A DNA stretch of 64,000 nt from contig JAGMUV010000005.1 of the NCBI GenBank assembly GCA_020744425.1, positions 1,178,001-1,242,000 on the forward strand. The letters are read 5' to 3'. This DNA is from Dactylonectria macrodidyma (Eukaryota > Ascomycota > Sordariomycetes > Hypocreales > Nectriaceae). The position numbers were made by a program, and so were the translations under genes. The notes beneath the pieces are model-generated. The model was not told the DNA's origin. It did not search any database and saw only the letters and a list, made by a program, of their open reading frames with translations. Within the stretch, counting starts at the first letter, position 1; every line of letters starts with the position of its first letter. Positions 36,101 to 46,983 of this stretch are shown here, one piece after another.

Positions 36101-36831
36101 AGGCGATGGCACAAGTTGTTGCGACTCGGAGTTTTGAAGAAGACGACAAGTCATTCCTTAATGGGAGCATCTTGGAGACATTGAAACCAGGCCGCAAGCG
36201 CAAGCGAGGGTTGCGAGACGACTCTGAAGAGGAGGAATACCACCCAACCGGCACTGACGCAACTGCCTCTTATGATGAGTCGCAGTCGCCTGGAACGATT
36301 GACTCAGACGCGCCGTTGGCAAAAGCTCCGACAAGACTTCGCAAGCGAGCACGCCAGCCACAGCCATCGAAGGCCGTGACCTCTGAGCCAGGTAATAATA
36401 CTCCTGGGGGACAAAAGCCTCGAGGCAAACGCGGTGGAGCCAGACCTGGTAGCGGCAGGCCTAGAAAGTATCCGCGCTTGGGGCGAAAACCTGCTGCCCC
36501 AACAGTCGAAGCTGCTCCTACTCCTCCAGCTCCCGTACCTGAACAACAACAGCCAAAGGCAGAGGCGTTTCCAGAAGCTGAGGTTGCGGTATTCGAGCTA
36601 GCACCGGTGGTGGTGACCCCTCTCCAGCCGTTGCAACAGTTTCGAGACAGGGTAGAAGAGATCGACGACAGTGAAGATGCGGCGGATGAATCTATGCAAA
36701 GGTCGATAGGGAACCAGTATGAGGAGGAGGAGGATGAGGATGTGATGATTCGACAGCGTCATACGAGAAACCGACGACTGCCGATGAAGTTTAGGGAGGA
36801 GGATCAATGGGAGGGAGCTACGAGCCAATGA
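33160..36831 (+). CDS. KMT6: histone H3 lysine-27 methyltransferase, KMT6/EZH2 type (SET domain)
   Basis: Catalytic subunit of PRC2, silencing facultative heterochromatin. Exons 33160-33831 and 33886-36831 give 1205 residues. The start MMVDVDLTLGSSSDSES is the first ATG in the open frame. The order is: Pro/Ser-rich N-terminus; a basic EZH2 body with VRRIVDSLRTFQQDI; a Cys-containing SANT-like region; 12 copies of an NGTV repeat at 505-552; the CXC domain at about 674-753 (CSHDGPCTLESCTC, CGCSVETC); and the SET domain at about 783-910. The SET domain has GVGYGLYTAQDI, RYINHASESDKRGCN and GEELFFNYGENF. A polar 290-residue extension follows SET and includes GGARPGSGRPRKYPRLGRK, an AT-hook-like basic stretch. 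Human EZH2 ends soon after SET, so this tail is unusual. Confidence 0.95.
34726..34869 (+). repeat. in-frame 12-nt minisatellite encoding (NGTV)n
   Basis: Twelve consecutive 12-nt units such as AATGGGACTGTC encode NGTV with variants NGTA, NGAV, NGIV and HGTV. The 5' units use GGG/ACT codons and the 3' units use AAC/GGA/ACC, so the array has two sequence subfamilies. Confidence 0.92.
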
Positions 36832-37588
36832 GGGCCGATAATGGATTGTAAGATAGAATCCCGAGCTGAGAGATGACTTGTTGGGTCGTTCGCAGCAAAG
36901 GAAGGCGAAACTGGTGGTGGATATTGGGAAGGGTATTACATTGGCAGGTGGGTTTCGTTGAGCAGCTTCCAAAATGTGTGCATACTTGATTGATTTTTGA
37001 CGAGATTCGTGGCTGATTTGTGACTCGTGAGTGACGTAATGTCTGGAGATGGCAGTTGGAATTTGATATGTCTGGTATAAAGATTGACGGTGACGGATTG
37101 GTGATGAAGTGTATCCAATTTGCATAATGCCATGTCTCTTCACATGCCAGTTGAATATATTTCACAACTTACACAAATGTCTCTAGCGTGACCGGCTGGC
37201 CCGGGAGGTACCGATCCGTGGCCGGCCAGGGGCCTCAGCCCTCAGCCCCACTTGACAGGATCCCCCGCCGTCTAGGTACCTGGTACGTAGCCTGGCGGCC
37301 CCCCTCCCCAGCCACAGTGGGCGATGACGTTGTCGATTCGATTCGACGAAGACGGAAACAGCTTTCTGCCACGAAACACACGACAGCTCGACCAGGCAAC
37401 TGACCACCTTTCTCCCTCCACTTCCAACACGTCGCTGCTTGCTTGACCTTTGCAGGATACAAAACCAGCACCTCCCCACGAACTGCGTCTCGTTCGCATC
37501 ATTAGAACTTCGACATCTTTTGTGTCTTTTTTCTACGCTTGCACACTTCCACGCTTCGTCGTTGTTTCACCACCACCCATCAATCATC
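36832..37588. other. intergenic, upstream of BAP31-like gene
   Basis: 3' flank of the KMT6 gene and promoter of the next gene. Holds GGTACC-centred palindromes (37207-37212, 37274-37281) and a pyrimidine-rich leader. Confidence 0.45.
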
Positions 37589-38426
37589 ATGACGCTCTAC
37601 TACACCCTCGTACGTCGTCCCGCCTCTTGCTCGACTCTTGCTCGCTTCTGCCATGTCCCATGCGCTGACAGTACATCGCCAACAGGTCTTCATTCTCCTC
37701 ATGTTCGAGATGGGGCTGTTCATGCTCCTGATCGTGCCGCTGCCTTTCAACGTCAAGCGCAAGATCTTCACGTGCGCACCGCCCCTGCCCCGCTCAACCT
37801 CAACCGACGTCACAGCTAACCTGACGTGAATAGCTTCATCTCTGAGAATCCCATCGTCGCCAAGATCCAGTACTGGATGAAGATTACCTTCATCTTCATT
37901 CTCATCCTCTTCATTGATAGCGTCAATCGCGTTTATCGCGTCCAGCTTGAGCTCGCCGCCGCTACCGAACAGGCTAAGAAGGGAGGGTACGTCATAGCTC
38001 TCAAGCCCTCTCCACAGTCTCGACAATCTCGTCGACATAACAGCTTGCTAACATGTGACTTCCTCTTACAGTGCCGGCGTCATGGGCCACGAGCGCCTCG
38101 AAGTTCAGGCTCGCAAGTTCTACTCTCAGCGCAACATGTATCTGTGCGGTTTCACCCTCTTCCTCTCCCTTATCCTGAACCGCACCTACGTCATGATCAT
38201 CGAGGTGTTGCACCTTGAGGATAAGATCCGCGACTACGAGAGCAACAGCAACAAGGATGTCAAGGATAGCGAGCAGGTTGCCGCTCTCAAGAAGGAGCTT
38301 GAGCTCAAGGATCTGGACCTTCAGACTCTCAAGAAGCAGAGCTCGCAGCTCCACAAGAGCTACGACGAACTTAGCGAAAAGTACTCCATCTCCCAGGAGG
38401 ATGGTGAGGGTAAGAAGGCCAAATAA
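37589..38426 (+). CDS. BAP31/Yet3-family ER membrane protein
   Basis: Four exons (37589-37609, 37686-37771, 37834-37986, 38072-38426) encode 204 residues. Three transmembrane helices are visible: VFILLMFEMGLFMLLIVPLPF (8-28), MKITFIFILILFIDSV, and CGFTLFLSLILNRTYVMII. A charged C-terminal coiled coil (LKKELELKDLDLQTLKKQS) follows. The protein ends in KKAK, which satisfies the dilysine ER-retrieval motif. The family acts in ER export and quality control of membrane proteins. The first exon codes only seven residues (MTLYYTL), which matches the family N-terminus. Confidence 0.92.
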
Positions 38427-39065
38427 ACAATGTCCCGATACGACATTGTCACGACCGAAAGCCATATTCAGGAGGGAAAGCTGAGTGTGGAAGAAATGTT
38501 GAACCTGACGTGTCTGTCATGGTGCAAAGCGGGAGTGGCACGAGGAGGGATGATCAGATTCTCTCACGTGTAGAAGAATAGTTGCTATGGGGAAAAGAAC
38601 AAAACGGAGGAGTGCGACCTAAGCGTAAGGCATGGTGCAGTTTAGTAACAGCAGATCAAGTCGATCTACAATGGCGTCGGGGAAAGGACAATTGTGGCTT
38701 ATTGTATGTATTTGACACTCGAACCTGGGTTGAATACACTTCATTACTTAGCTATGTTTGTCTAAGGCGCCGATGATTCCGTGCTTTGTATCTTGCCCTC
38801 CGAACACCACACGTCAATTTGCCCGTTAGACCAAGCCTAACCCTTCACTCTATAGAATAAGTAACAGTCAAAATTATAGACTAGAACTACATCAAAATAG
38901 GGAAATATTCTACGCAAGCCACTAGTTCATTACATTCATCATTCATGTCCTAATATATTTTAGAAAGACAGAGGGTAAGTTGATGCCTTGTGGTGTTTCC
39001 TTCCACCCTGCCCAGATGATACATCCTCTCCAGTACAATTTAACAGATGCCAGTAAGTACCGTAC
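38427..39065. other. intergenic between convergent genes, holds repeat copy C
   Basis: Convergent 3' flanks of about 640 bases. The segment 38800-38960 is AT-rich and contains copy C of the dispersed repeat. No gene is seen. Confidence 0.5.
38803..38887 (-). repeat. dispersed repeat, copy C
   Basis: On the minus strand it reads GTTCTAGTCTATAATTTT, then ACTTATTCTATAGAG, GGGTTAGG and TGTGGTGTT. The same blocks appear in the same order in copy B (51476-51551). Confidence 0.6.
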
Positions 39066-40610
39066 CTAATAGTAGCCCAAGTCATACTTTTCAGGAAACA
39101 AAATGCCGTTCGCTGCCTCCAACACCTCCTGTTCAGTATCGTCTCTCGCCTCGTCCTCGTCCCACGGCAACAAACCCATCGCGCGCAGGCCTTCGACGCC
39201 ACCCGCCTCGCCAACCTCCTGGACACCCGAGCTGCCGGTGCGAGCACTCTCGCCAAAGACGCCGCCGAAGTCCGGGCTCGGGTGGCCGAGTAGAAACGCC
39301 TTGCGCTGGCGGGCGAGGTACAAGGCGTTGGTCTGCGTCAGTGGGCACGCTGGTAGGTACATGATGGTCGTGCATGGGAGGTCTGGGCGGCTGAGGCGGT
39401 CCAGGGCGTAGACGGCGTCGCAGTGCCATACGAGATAGTCGCCCGGCTCGAGGCGAGGGATGTGCACCATGCTGCGGGCGAGCTGTAGGTGCGGGTGCAG
39501 CGCGGCGTTGAGCTCCTGGGGGTACGAAGGCAGCGCTCCCTGGATGACGGACGACGTGGGCTGCTCGAGCCTCCAGTTCTCGGGGGAGAGGAAGCCCGGA
39601 CGAGAGGGCGAGGCGTCGATGGGGGCGAAGAATGGGCGCAGGAGCAGGTAGGCCGTGGAGAGTCGGATCATGGGACAGAGCATCAGGGTTCCCTCGCCGA
39701 CGGGGAGATCGCTGAGGGAGAGCCAGCCCTGGAACATGCGGAAGAGGGCGCATACGCCGTCGCCGTTGTACAGGTCGCTTGACACCTTGAGCCGCGTGCT
39801 GCTGTCCCAGGGATTCCAGTTCTCCCAGTCGCCGTCCCATATGCGCTGGTACGTAGCTCCTTGCCCGTAACCGTCGGACTCCCAGCGCTCGACGCTGCCG
39901 CCGTCGACGTAGACGCTGAGAGAGCACGTCTCGTCGTCCGGGCTCCGGATGCGGAGCCGGTCGGCGTAGCTGACGGGGAAGTTGGGCGTGACGAGGGCGG
40001 ATGGGTCGGACGGGCGCCACAGGTTCATGAGGAAGCGCTGGGCGCAGAGGACGTTGTCATGGGCTCGGGCTTTGATCTGGGCGGGTGACCAGTAAACTCC
40101 GTACAGATGAGGATCGTGCGTGGGAAGACGACGAGCCCGAGGGTCCTCATTGAGGTACGAGTCTGTTGCCGTGTTCCATTGGACTGCCGTATCCCTGGGG
40201 ATGACGCCTCGAATTACAGCGACGCCTCGCTCCTTCAACTTGGATACGAAGTCTTGGTTCCTGGACGCATGTTGGAGGTCTGCAAAGGCAATCGAAGGGA
40301 ATATGTCGGGGCCAGCACTTGCAACGACCTCAATCTCGGACTGCAGCTTGACGAGCAGTCGCTTCCACGATGAGGCGATTTGCGATTCCTTGCCTGCAAT
40401 CAGACCTTGCTTCACTTTTGCGAACCGTAAGGGTAGAGGCGTGGGCTCTGTTGTCTCGGCAAACATACTACTCGTTGGCCCATGATGGCTGTGATCTGAG
40501 GGAGACATGACGGGGCGGATAGTTGTGAGAATAGAGGAAGCAATTGAATGGGAAGATGTTTTTGACCAACACCTGCTCTGAGCGATGTTCTCTCTTAGAA
40601 GCGAAAGCAA
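39066..40610 (-). CDS. DUF1479 (YbiU-like) protein, putative 2OG-Fe(II)-dependent oxygenase
   Basis: Single exon, 514 residues from 40610 or 480 from an internal ATG at 40508. Family-like blocks are RGVAVIRGVIPRDTA, YLNEDPRARRLPTHDPHLYGVYWSPAQ, WDGDWENWNPWDSS, CALFRMFQGWLSLSDLPVGEGTL and LEPGDYLVWHCDAVYALDR, the last probably carrying a metal-binding His-x-Asp. DUF1479 proteins adopt a double-stranded beta-helix fold; the substrate is unknown. The longer start adds MLSLLRENIAQSRCWSK, a possible mitochondrial presequence, while MSPSDHSHHG looks cytosolic; I cannot choose firmly. Confidence 0.85.
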   Translation of the reverse strand: MLSLLRENIAQSRCWSKTSSHSIASSILTTIRPVMSPSDHSHHGPTSSMFAETTEPTPLPLRFAKVKQGLIAGKESQIASSWKRLLVKLQSEIEVVASAGPDIFPSIAFADLQHASRNQDFVSKLKERGVAVIRGVIPRDTAVQWNTATDSYLNEDPRARRLPTHDPHLYGVYWSPAQIKARAHDNVLCAQRFLMNLWRPSDPSALVTPNFPVSYADRLRIRSPDDETCSLSVYVDGGSVERWESDGYGQGATYQRIWDGDWENWNPWDSSTRLKVSSDLYNGDGVCALFRMFQGWLSLSDLPVGEGTLMLCPMIRLSTAYLLLRPFFAPIDASPSRPGFLSPENWRLEQPTSSVIQGALPSYPQELNAALHPHLQLARSMVHIPRLEPGDYLVWHCDAVYALDRLSRPDLPCTTIMYLPACPLTQTNALYLARQRKAFLLGHPSPDFGGVFGESARTGSSGVQEVGEAGGVEGLRAMGLLPWDEDEARDDTEQEVLEAANGILFPEKYDLGYY

Positions 40611-41108
40611 TGTTCTCTCTCTCTTAGAAACGACGTGTGCACGATAAGGAATTGGGTACAGCCTGGCGGTGAAGGCTTCTCATCATGTCGAAAGCGGGGA
40701 TGGCGGCGTTAAGGATGTGTGGGTGTGTGTTGTTGTTGCCTTAAACCTGGGCCTCTGCCGCCCCGAATAACTCATGCGATGTCACCGGAATAGCTGGGCG
40801 TTTTACAGTTGTTATCGTGACGTCTTCTCGACCTGGCCATAAGCAATCCATCCATCTAGCCAGCGGTAATTCTTCGGTCACGGTGCCTATTCTTCGGATC
40901 TTTTGTCGCTATAGCGGGCCGCTGAGCCGGGGTCGGCACCCGCTGCGCTTCTCCGTCTCAACGTGGGAATTGAAGCTGTGAATATCGCTCCCATTGGCCA
41001 TTGGCCGTTGTTGTGCATCTTAGTTTCAAGATCAGATGCTCCACGATGGCATCCTGTCTGGGGTCCACGACGCTTGTCCTCGTGACGTGCGTGGTTGGCC
41101 CGGAAAGA
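40611..41108. other. intergenic, promoter side of DUF1479 gene
   Basis: About 500 bases with no supported gene or repeat. Confidence 0.4.
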
Positions 41109-42196
41109 TCAAGCTCTCGTTCGCTTTGATCGTCTGAGGGTGGTTGTCTCCGGCGTAATACCTTCCGTGTTGCCTGGGTCAGCATCAGGTTTCCGTTTCG
41201 TTGAGGAAGTCTTGGTGTTCTTTTTCGCCTCCTTTGGCTCTTTTGGTCCCTTTGGTTCTTTTGGCTCCTTTGACGACGACGTTGCCACCTTCTTCGCTGT
41301 CTTAGCCTTCTCAGGCTCCGGTGCCAGGTCTGACTGTTTCATGAGTACGTAGGCAACCTTTTCGACATCTGTCGCAGACACGCCAAGTCTCTTAGACAAG
41401 TCCTGAGCACTGTCGCGCAAGGCACGGTACTCCTTTGCGTTGTACTTGATGGGGCTCTTCTTTCCATTGCAACACAGCCAGTAGAATGCTTCATCCGAAA
41501 AGAAGATGACATCATTGGGATCATGTACAGTTAACAGCAGAGACGCCGTGGCAGGACCAATGCCCCTGAGCTTTGTCAAGGTATCGAGAGCAGCTTGAGC
41601 ATCGGCGTCTTTCCGGTAGCCATCCAGTGCCTGCTGAATAATGTCCTTGGCGACAGCTGGGTCATTGGATGTAACGAGTTTCATCAAAGTTGGCCGGAAC
41701 TTCCCATGGCGCCTAGAGGTGTGTTAGATCAGCCATATGCAAGCCTAGGGTATGAGAAAATGCATTATTCCCCCCCTCCGGAATATAGGTAGGAAGCCAG
41801 GGAGTCGGGTCATCATGGGCCCGCTGATAATGGTCGTTGAGATGAGGAAAGGGCTGGGGTAGTTGATGTCCAACAAGTGTAGTCTTACAATTTCCACTCA
41901 ACCAGCATTTTGACGTCATCAAGATTCATTGAGCGCTGCTGTTTGTCTGTGGAGAATATCTTCAACGCCTCGTCATATCGATAGCTGTCCAGCTCCTGCA
42001 GCGTCTTCTGACTATCCTTGGCTGTGCGGCATCTTCGTTAGTGAACCGGATGAGTAGAAGTCTGGTGTTTTATGTGTGACATACCGCGTTTCGAGTCCGA
42101 GACAGATTTGATGAGATCGGGATACTGGCTGAGGAGGCTTTCAAACTCGTCTTTGGAGATATTGTCTGCCTGGAGTACGCTTGTCGTCGAAGCCAT
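41109..42196 (-). CDS. helix-hairpin-helix protein, conserved fungal, unknown role
   Basis: Exons 42196-42085, 42021-41889 and 41712-41109 give 282 residues, all junctions in phase. The N-terminal half has LDSYRYDEALKIF and VKMLVEWKLRHGKFRPTLMKLV. The centre has LTKLRGIGPATASLLLTVHD, a helix-hairpin-helix of the DNA-glycosylase/repair type, followed by VIFFSDEAFYWLCCNGKK. The C-terminal 60 residues are Lys/Glu/Pro-rich with repeated KEPKEPKGPKEPKE. The HhH suggests DNA binding, but no catalytic glycosylase Lys/Asp pair is obvious. I recall homologues in related fungi as unnamed proteins. Confidence 0.82.
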
Positions 42197-44593
42197 CTTG
42201 CGCAGATCAAAGTGTGACTAGTATTGTGAAGGTGCAGATCAATAGCCGGGGCCTTGTTTATGGATGTGGTACAGCAATAGACTTCAGACCAGGTCTAGTG
42301 ATCGGAGACTGCGATACGCGCTTAAACAGAACCGGATTTGGCTGAGGTTTCGTGAGCAGAGATCAGTCTGTAAAAGCGCGACGAGGAAGATGGTGCGAGC
42401 ACAGTCAAGTGGATAAATCGATTGATTGAGTATTCCTCCGATGTGGGATTGACAGGGGGATTGATAGTGGGATTGATAGAGTTGAAGTATTGTAGATGGT
42501 GGGAAAGGAGTGGAGGTTGAGAGGTTGAGTTTAGTTCGGGTTGGTTTGCGACGCGCCACCACGAATCACGCGGCACGCGATCGGTCGGGTCTCATCCACT
42601 ACCAATTAACAGGATAACCTCAGCACATGTTAGAGTTGGAATTAGACTTGTGTAGGAAGAAAAATGCTTGGAATTTCTCTTCAATAGATATGGAATGCTA
42701 CAAATCAATAAATGACTGCCGAGGGATAACGGTGGTGCATTACGCAAGTTCGTCATCACCATCAGCAGGTATTTCTCGCAATGCGTTGTCTCGTTGTTCT
42801 GATACAATACGTGAAGCCTAGGACGTTTTGCGTTCGACATTCTAACATCGCAATGCTCAATTTCAACACATCTAATACTTGACTTTACACATGGGCATGT
42901 AGGGAAAGGCATCTAGAACATCAATAAGACACAACTCTCGCGCAATGCAGTCAATGGTTTGCATGTGAGAGATCGTCGTTGCTCCATAGTTCCACTTTCC
43001 CCATTGATAGTGACATGGTCGAATCAATGGCAGGGTGTGCAACTACTGCCACACCTGTTGTGTTTGCAGTGGAAAACAAATGAATCGCTAGGAATTCGAA
43101 ATTGATCGCATGGAAGTGGCGTTGGAATCGCAGGTAACCATTAGCCGAGGCTAAATTCTGGATATCCTGTGGCTTCTGAACAGGTTCGGTTCGTCGGGAC
43201 AAGAATTACACGATCTGCCACTCTACCATGCCTTTACGTTGTCGAACTGACCTACAGCAGACATGACGATCTAATCGAATTAGAGCCTGCATTAGCGTAT
43301 AGTACCAGATGTCAGTTAACTGTGCCAATATTTAGGATCGTCCTATGTGTTAGTCGCTTTGCCTCGTGGATATCCACCGACCCACAAGGAATGCATCATT
43401 CGAGAGCGGACGACTGCGAAGATTGGGGGATAAAGAATGCTCTCCCCATCAACAGAAATATGACCGAGAGAACACTCTTTCACATGCGACAATGATGCGA
43501 GATGTCTCCCGTCAAGCAGCGCGGAAGCAGGATGTGTGTAATCACAAGGTAGAAAGTCGATGGATATGTGAATACGGGAAATCAATATAGAATGACCGGA
43601 TAGTAGAGAACAACCTCGCCAGGTGTAAATACTTGATTTAGGAAGAGAATAATTTGAGAAATGCTCTGCGAGTTAATCTCATGTCCTGAATGCGAAATGA
43701 GGGTCTAAAATGACATCTGAAGAAAACGGTACGTACCGAAAAGTTCAAGGTTTTGAATGCATGATTCTGGGACATTCGCACAGTAAAGGCACCTCTCACA
43801 CTGTACGCATGTGCATCACTGCACTAGGTAACTTCTTATCCGGAATATGTTTCTGAGCGTAAAGCGCGCCGGACCTCTTCTTTCGGCGCCATTTTAGTAG
43901 GATTCTTAAGAGATATAGTTACCTAGACGAAGGAAGAGTGCTTGGCCTTGTGTGAAATGGATACGCAAGGAGTGCCATGTACCCACTTGGCGAAATCTGG
44001 ATCATTCGCGAGTATCTGACATATCTTCCAAGAGTTACTGCGGTTTTCGGCAATACATTGCCGGACTCAAACAACCTCAACCTCATCTGGATGTAGAGAT
44101 GAAATAACAACTCATGTTTAAAGATACGGCATAGTTCTCTCATTCCCCCCTCGAAGCATGCATGCTACCAGTTCTCGCACCTAAGCGGTGGCGGAATAGC
44201 ACTACACACCATAAAGTACCAACTTACTCTATGTCTTTAGAAGTCATCTATAGTAATTTAGTATTTTTGCACATGTGCTGTGATATTTTAAAGTTTGATA
44301 TATTCTTTAATTTAATAATAACATGGCTCCTGTTATTTGCTTGATCCACGTCACTGGCATCTCGAAGAAAAAGATACCTGCTTCCCCACCGTCGCACTGT
44401 GTGGCTCTTTTAAAAAAAGACCCTTAGCCCCACCGATCCGGCCCGGCGAATGGAAGCACGTCCGTTTTCTGTTTTCTCTGGCCCAACCGCCTAATCGCTG
44501 AAAGATCATCCTTGAACATCCAGACATCTGACCGCAGAAAAAAAAAGAACCCTCACAAACTATTACCAACTCCTCTTTCCTCAACTCGCAACC
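42197..44593. other. 2.4-kb gene-poor, AT-rich interval
   Basis: No reading frame with coherent features. AT-rich patches at 42600-42720 and 43600-44340 could be relics of old insertions. A weak D-arm-like sequence near 43195-43235 does not complete a tRNA. The last 200 bases are the promoter/leader of the zinc-protein gene. Confidence 0.5.
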
Positions 44594-45008
44594 ATGGGTA
44601 ACGTACGGGACTTGACGATCCTCTGACTCTGCCGGTGTGCTGACTGGGCTGTTTTAGGGCGCCAAGGCTCAGCAGAAGCGTGATCGTAACCAGAAGGAAG
44701 GAAAGGTTGCCAAGTCGCAGCTCAAGGTGGTGAGTTCCTTGTCCCTGTCCTGGCTTCTCTCTCTGTGTGTGCGTGAGTGCTAACAATACCGATTAGAACA
44801 AGCAGGCCTGCGACATCCAGTGTCAGATCTGCAAGTCGACCTTCCTCAAGACGACCAAGGCTCCCGCGTTTGTGCCCCTCCAATCCCAGCCCTCCGACAT
44901 GTGCATATCATGAACTGACACCGCATCTTCTCCCACAGTCTGACCGAGCACGCCGAAAACAAGCACAGCAAAACCATCGAGGAGTGCTTCCCGACTTTCC
45001 AGCAGTAG
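44594..45008 (+). CDS. small zinc-binding protein, 4F5/ZNF706-like
   Basis: Four exons (44594-44602, 44658-44729, 44797-44867, 44939-45008) encode 73 residues. The first exon codes only MGN. A basic 4F5-type N-terminus (KAQQKRDRNQKEGKVAKSQLK) is followed by one zinc finger: CQICKSTFLK with the later HAENKH providing the Cys2-His2 ligands. It ends in CFPTFQQ. This layout is that of ZNF706/At2g23090-type proteins, whose role is poorly defined. The frame closes correctly through all three introns. Confidence 0.88.
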
Positions 45009-45033
45009 AGTGATCTGCTGGCGAGGCTTCGGC

Positions 45034-45053
45034 AAAAAAAAAAAAAAAAAAAA
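45034..45053 (+). repeat. homopolymer of 20 A
   Basis: Twenty consecutive A, 26 bases after the zinc-protein stop. It is either a genomic A-tract in the 3' UTR or a mark of retroposition; only one such run is present and the gene has introns, so the former is likelier. Confidence 0.85.
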
Positions 45054-45266
45054 GATGGCGACGATGGCGTAGTAGGGGAGCGGGAGCATTCAGCGAGGCG
45101 TCCTTGTGGAAGACAAACGGTGGTTGATGTTGAGGGTTGACGTTGACAGGCTCATGACGGATGATTTTGCACGGTTCTTTTTCCTCATTTACGGGAGTTA
45201 TTTAGATATGTCTCCAGGTTCTAAACCTCTACAGCAAGCACGATAGACATGTCTCTTTTTGTATCA

Positions 45267-46521
45267 TCAGTGCGCCTCCACCGCTGCCGTCGGCGGCACC
45301 GCAACGGGTGCTCCGACGGACGCACTCGCCTGGCTCCTCGCCTGGGCCTGCTCCTCGCGGATGGCGGCGAGGATGTCGGGATACCAGCGCTCGCCGACGT
45401 CGGGATGGCTCTTGACGCGGTTGCGCAGTGTAGCCTCGCCGAGCGTCTTCGCAACGCCTCCGGCCCGGAAGGTGAACTCGACGTCGTCGACACGGCCGCC
45501 GTTGGCGTCGATGATGCGCTGCCGCTGCTCCCGGACTCCGGCGGGCACCTGGCCGACGCCGACGGTCTCGAGATCCTCGAACTCGGCGTCTCCCTTGACG
45601 CCCTGGAAGAAGGGGATCGAGAAGCGTGCCCCTGTGCCGGCCGCCGGCGATAAGACTCGATGCGTCGTCGACACACATACGCCCTGCGTCAGCGCCTCCA
45701 GGCCCTGGCCGATGGCCACGACGAGCGTCCCGTCGATGGGCGGGCAGTCAATCCACTCACCCTTGACGTTCTGCACCTGCAGCCCGCGATGCTGCGTCGC
45801 CTGGAGCAGGTAGCTCGTCAACATCGAGTCCTTGTGCGGGCCGACGCCCTGGCCCTGCGCCGCCCCGTCCTTGCCGAGCTGCTGCAGGTCCGGATATCGC
45901 ACGATCTTGAGTTTGTGCTGCTGGTCCGCGTCAAAGTACTTGTCGAAGGCGTCCCGCGGCAGCTCGATGGCCTCGGCGATGAGCGACGTGAAAGCGATGG
46001 AGATCTTGCCCATCCGGTCCATGTACTCGGTGTAGGTGTCGCGGAATCCCGGTAGAGACTCTTCCGCCGGCCACTGGTTCGGCGCCAGCAGGTTGTGATG
46101 CAACGGCGATCCCGGCCTCGGGACCGGATGCTCCGTCGACAAGTCAACCTGCTCGCGGTGATCAATCTCACCGGCCGTGATCTCGGCTGAGAGCTTCGAG
46201 TAGCCCAGGAATGACTTGGCATTCTTCATTTCAATCTTGAGTCTGGTTGGTAGAGTTAGCAAGCAACGTCTGAAGATAACAGCCCCAATCGCCGGAGCAG
46301 ACGAGTATGAGTATGCCTTACTTTTCTTCTTCCGGGATGTCAAAGAATTCCTTGCCCAGAGTAATAACTCGCTGGAACAGCTCATCTGAGATGCCCACGT
46401 TTTTCAGATAAAGAAACCCAACCTCCATCAACGCATGGCGAAGCTCTTTGAGAAACTCCGGTTTCGTAGCCGGGTCGCTGGCAAGAGCCAGGTCCAGGAC
46501 CGGAACTGACGTAAATGACAT
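45267..46521 (-). CDS. 2-oxoglutarate/Fe(II) oxygenase, isopenicillin-N-synthase-like
   Basis: Two exons (46521-46322, 46242-45267) encode 391 residues. The DIOX-N region has VPVLDLALA and EVGFLYLKNVGIS. The jelly-roll domain has VGPHKDSMLTSYLLQ (H-x-D iron ligands), a distal His in STTHRVLSP, and GARFSIPFF supplying the Arg-x-Ser 2-oxoglutarate clamp. The C-terminus is Ala/Gln-rich. The facial triad is complete, so it should be active. Substrate is unknown; no neighbouring biosynthetic genes suggest a cluster. The start is the Met directly before the conserved IPVLDL-like block. Confidence 0.9.
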
Positions 46522-46983
46522 GATAACCGCCAAAGTGTTAGTGAGAGAGAGCACAGAAGAGAGATGAAGCACACAATAGTAAAAGTAGTCTCTCTTGTAG
46601 ATTGTAAACCTGGTATCGTCTCTCTTTGCGTAAAATAAGTAACAAGACAAAGCTATCAAAGATGATCTGTCACCTCATGGAGCAATGGCGCAATTGGTTC
46701 CACTTGTCAACGCGCCCTAAATTATCATCCAGACACCCCGCATCGCAACAACCGACGTATGCCGGGTGGCGTCTCGATGACCTCCACGCCGGGATCCCAC
46801 GCCGGGATCCCACTTTGGCCGATTTCAGTAATGATGCTACATCTCGAGTTGTTGGCGTCTTCAGTGCTTCAACAAGAGTCCGTCTGCATTTCCAATCAAC
46901 CTGTGACTTCCATGTGGAGCATATGCCACCAGCACAGTTCATCTAAACGGACCTTGGGCTATTATGTCTATCGTCTAGTTTGC
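46522..46983. other. intergenic with a 14-bp direct duplication
   Basis: About 460 bases between the oxygenase start and the Utp17 stop. Contains two adjacent copies of ACGCCGGGATCCC (about 46788-46814). Nothing else is seen. Confidence 0.45.

Noticed and set aside
39133..40020. 295-codon minus-strand frame within the DUF1479 gene
   Set aside because: Lies in another frame of a recognisable protein; Arg/Pro-rich composition is typical of a shadow in GC-rich coding DNA.
43185..43260. possible degenerate tRNA on the minus strand (GGTAGAGTGGCAGATC...)
   Set aside because: D-arm-like bases are present but acceptor and T stems do not pair, so no cloverleaf can be drawn.
45249..46055. plus-strand frames opposite the 2OG oxygenase
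   Set aside because: Antisense shadows of a gene with a complete iron-binding triad.
46788..46814. adjacent 14-base duplication ACGCCGGGATCCC
   Set aside because: A two-copy slip-type duplication with no further structure.
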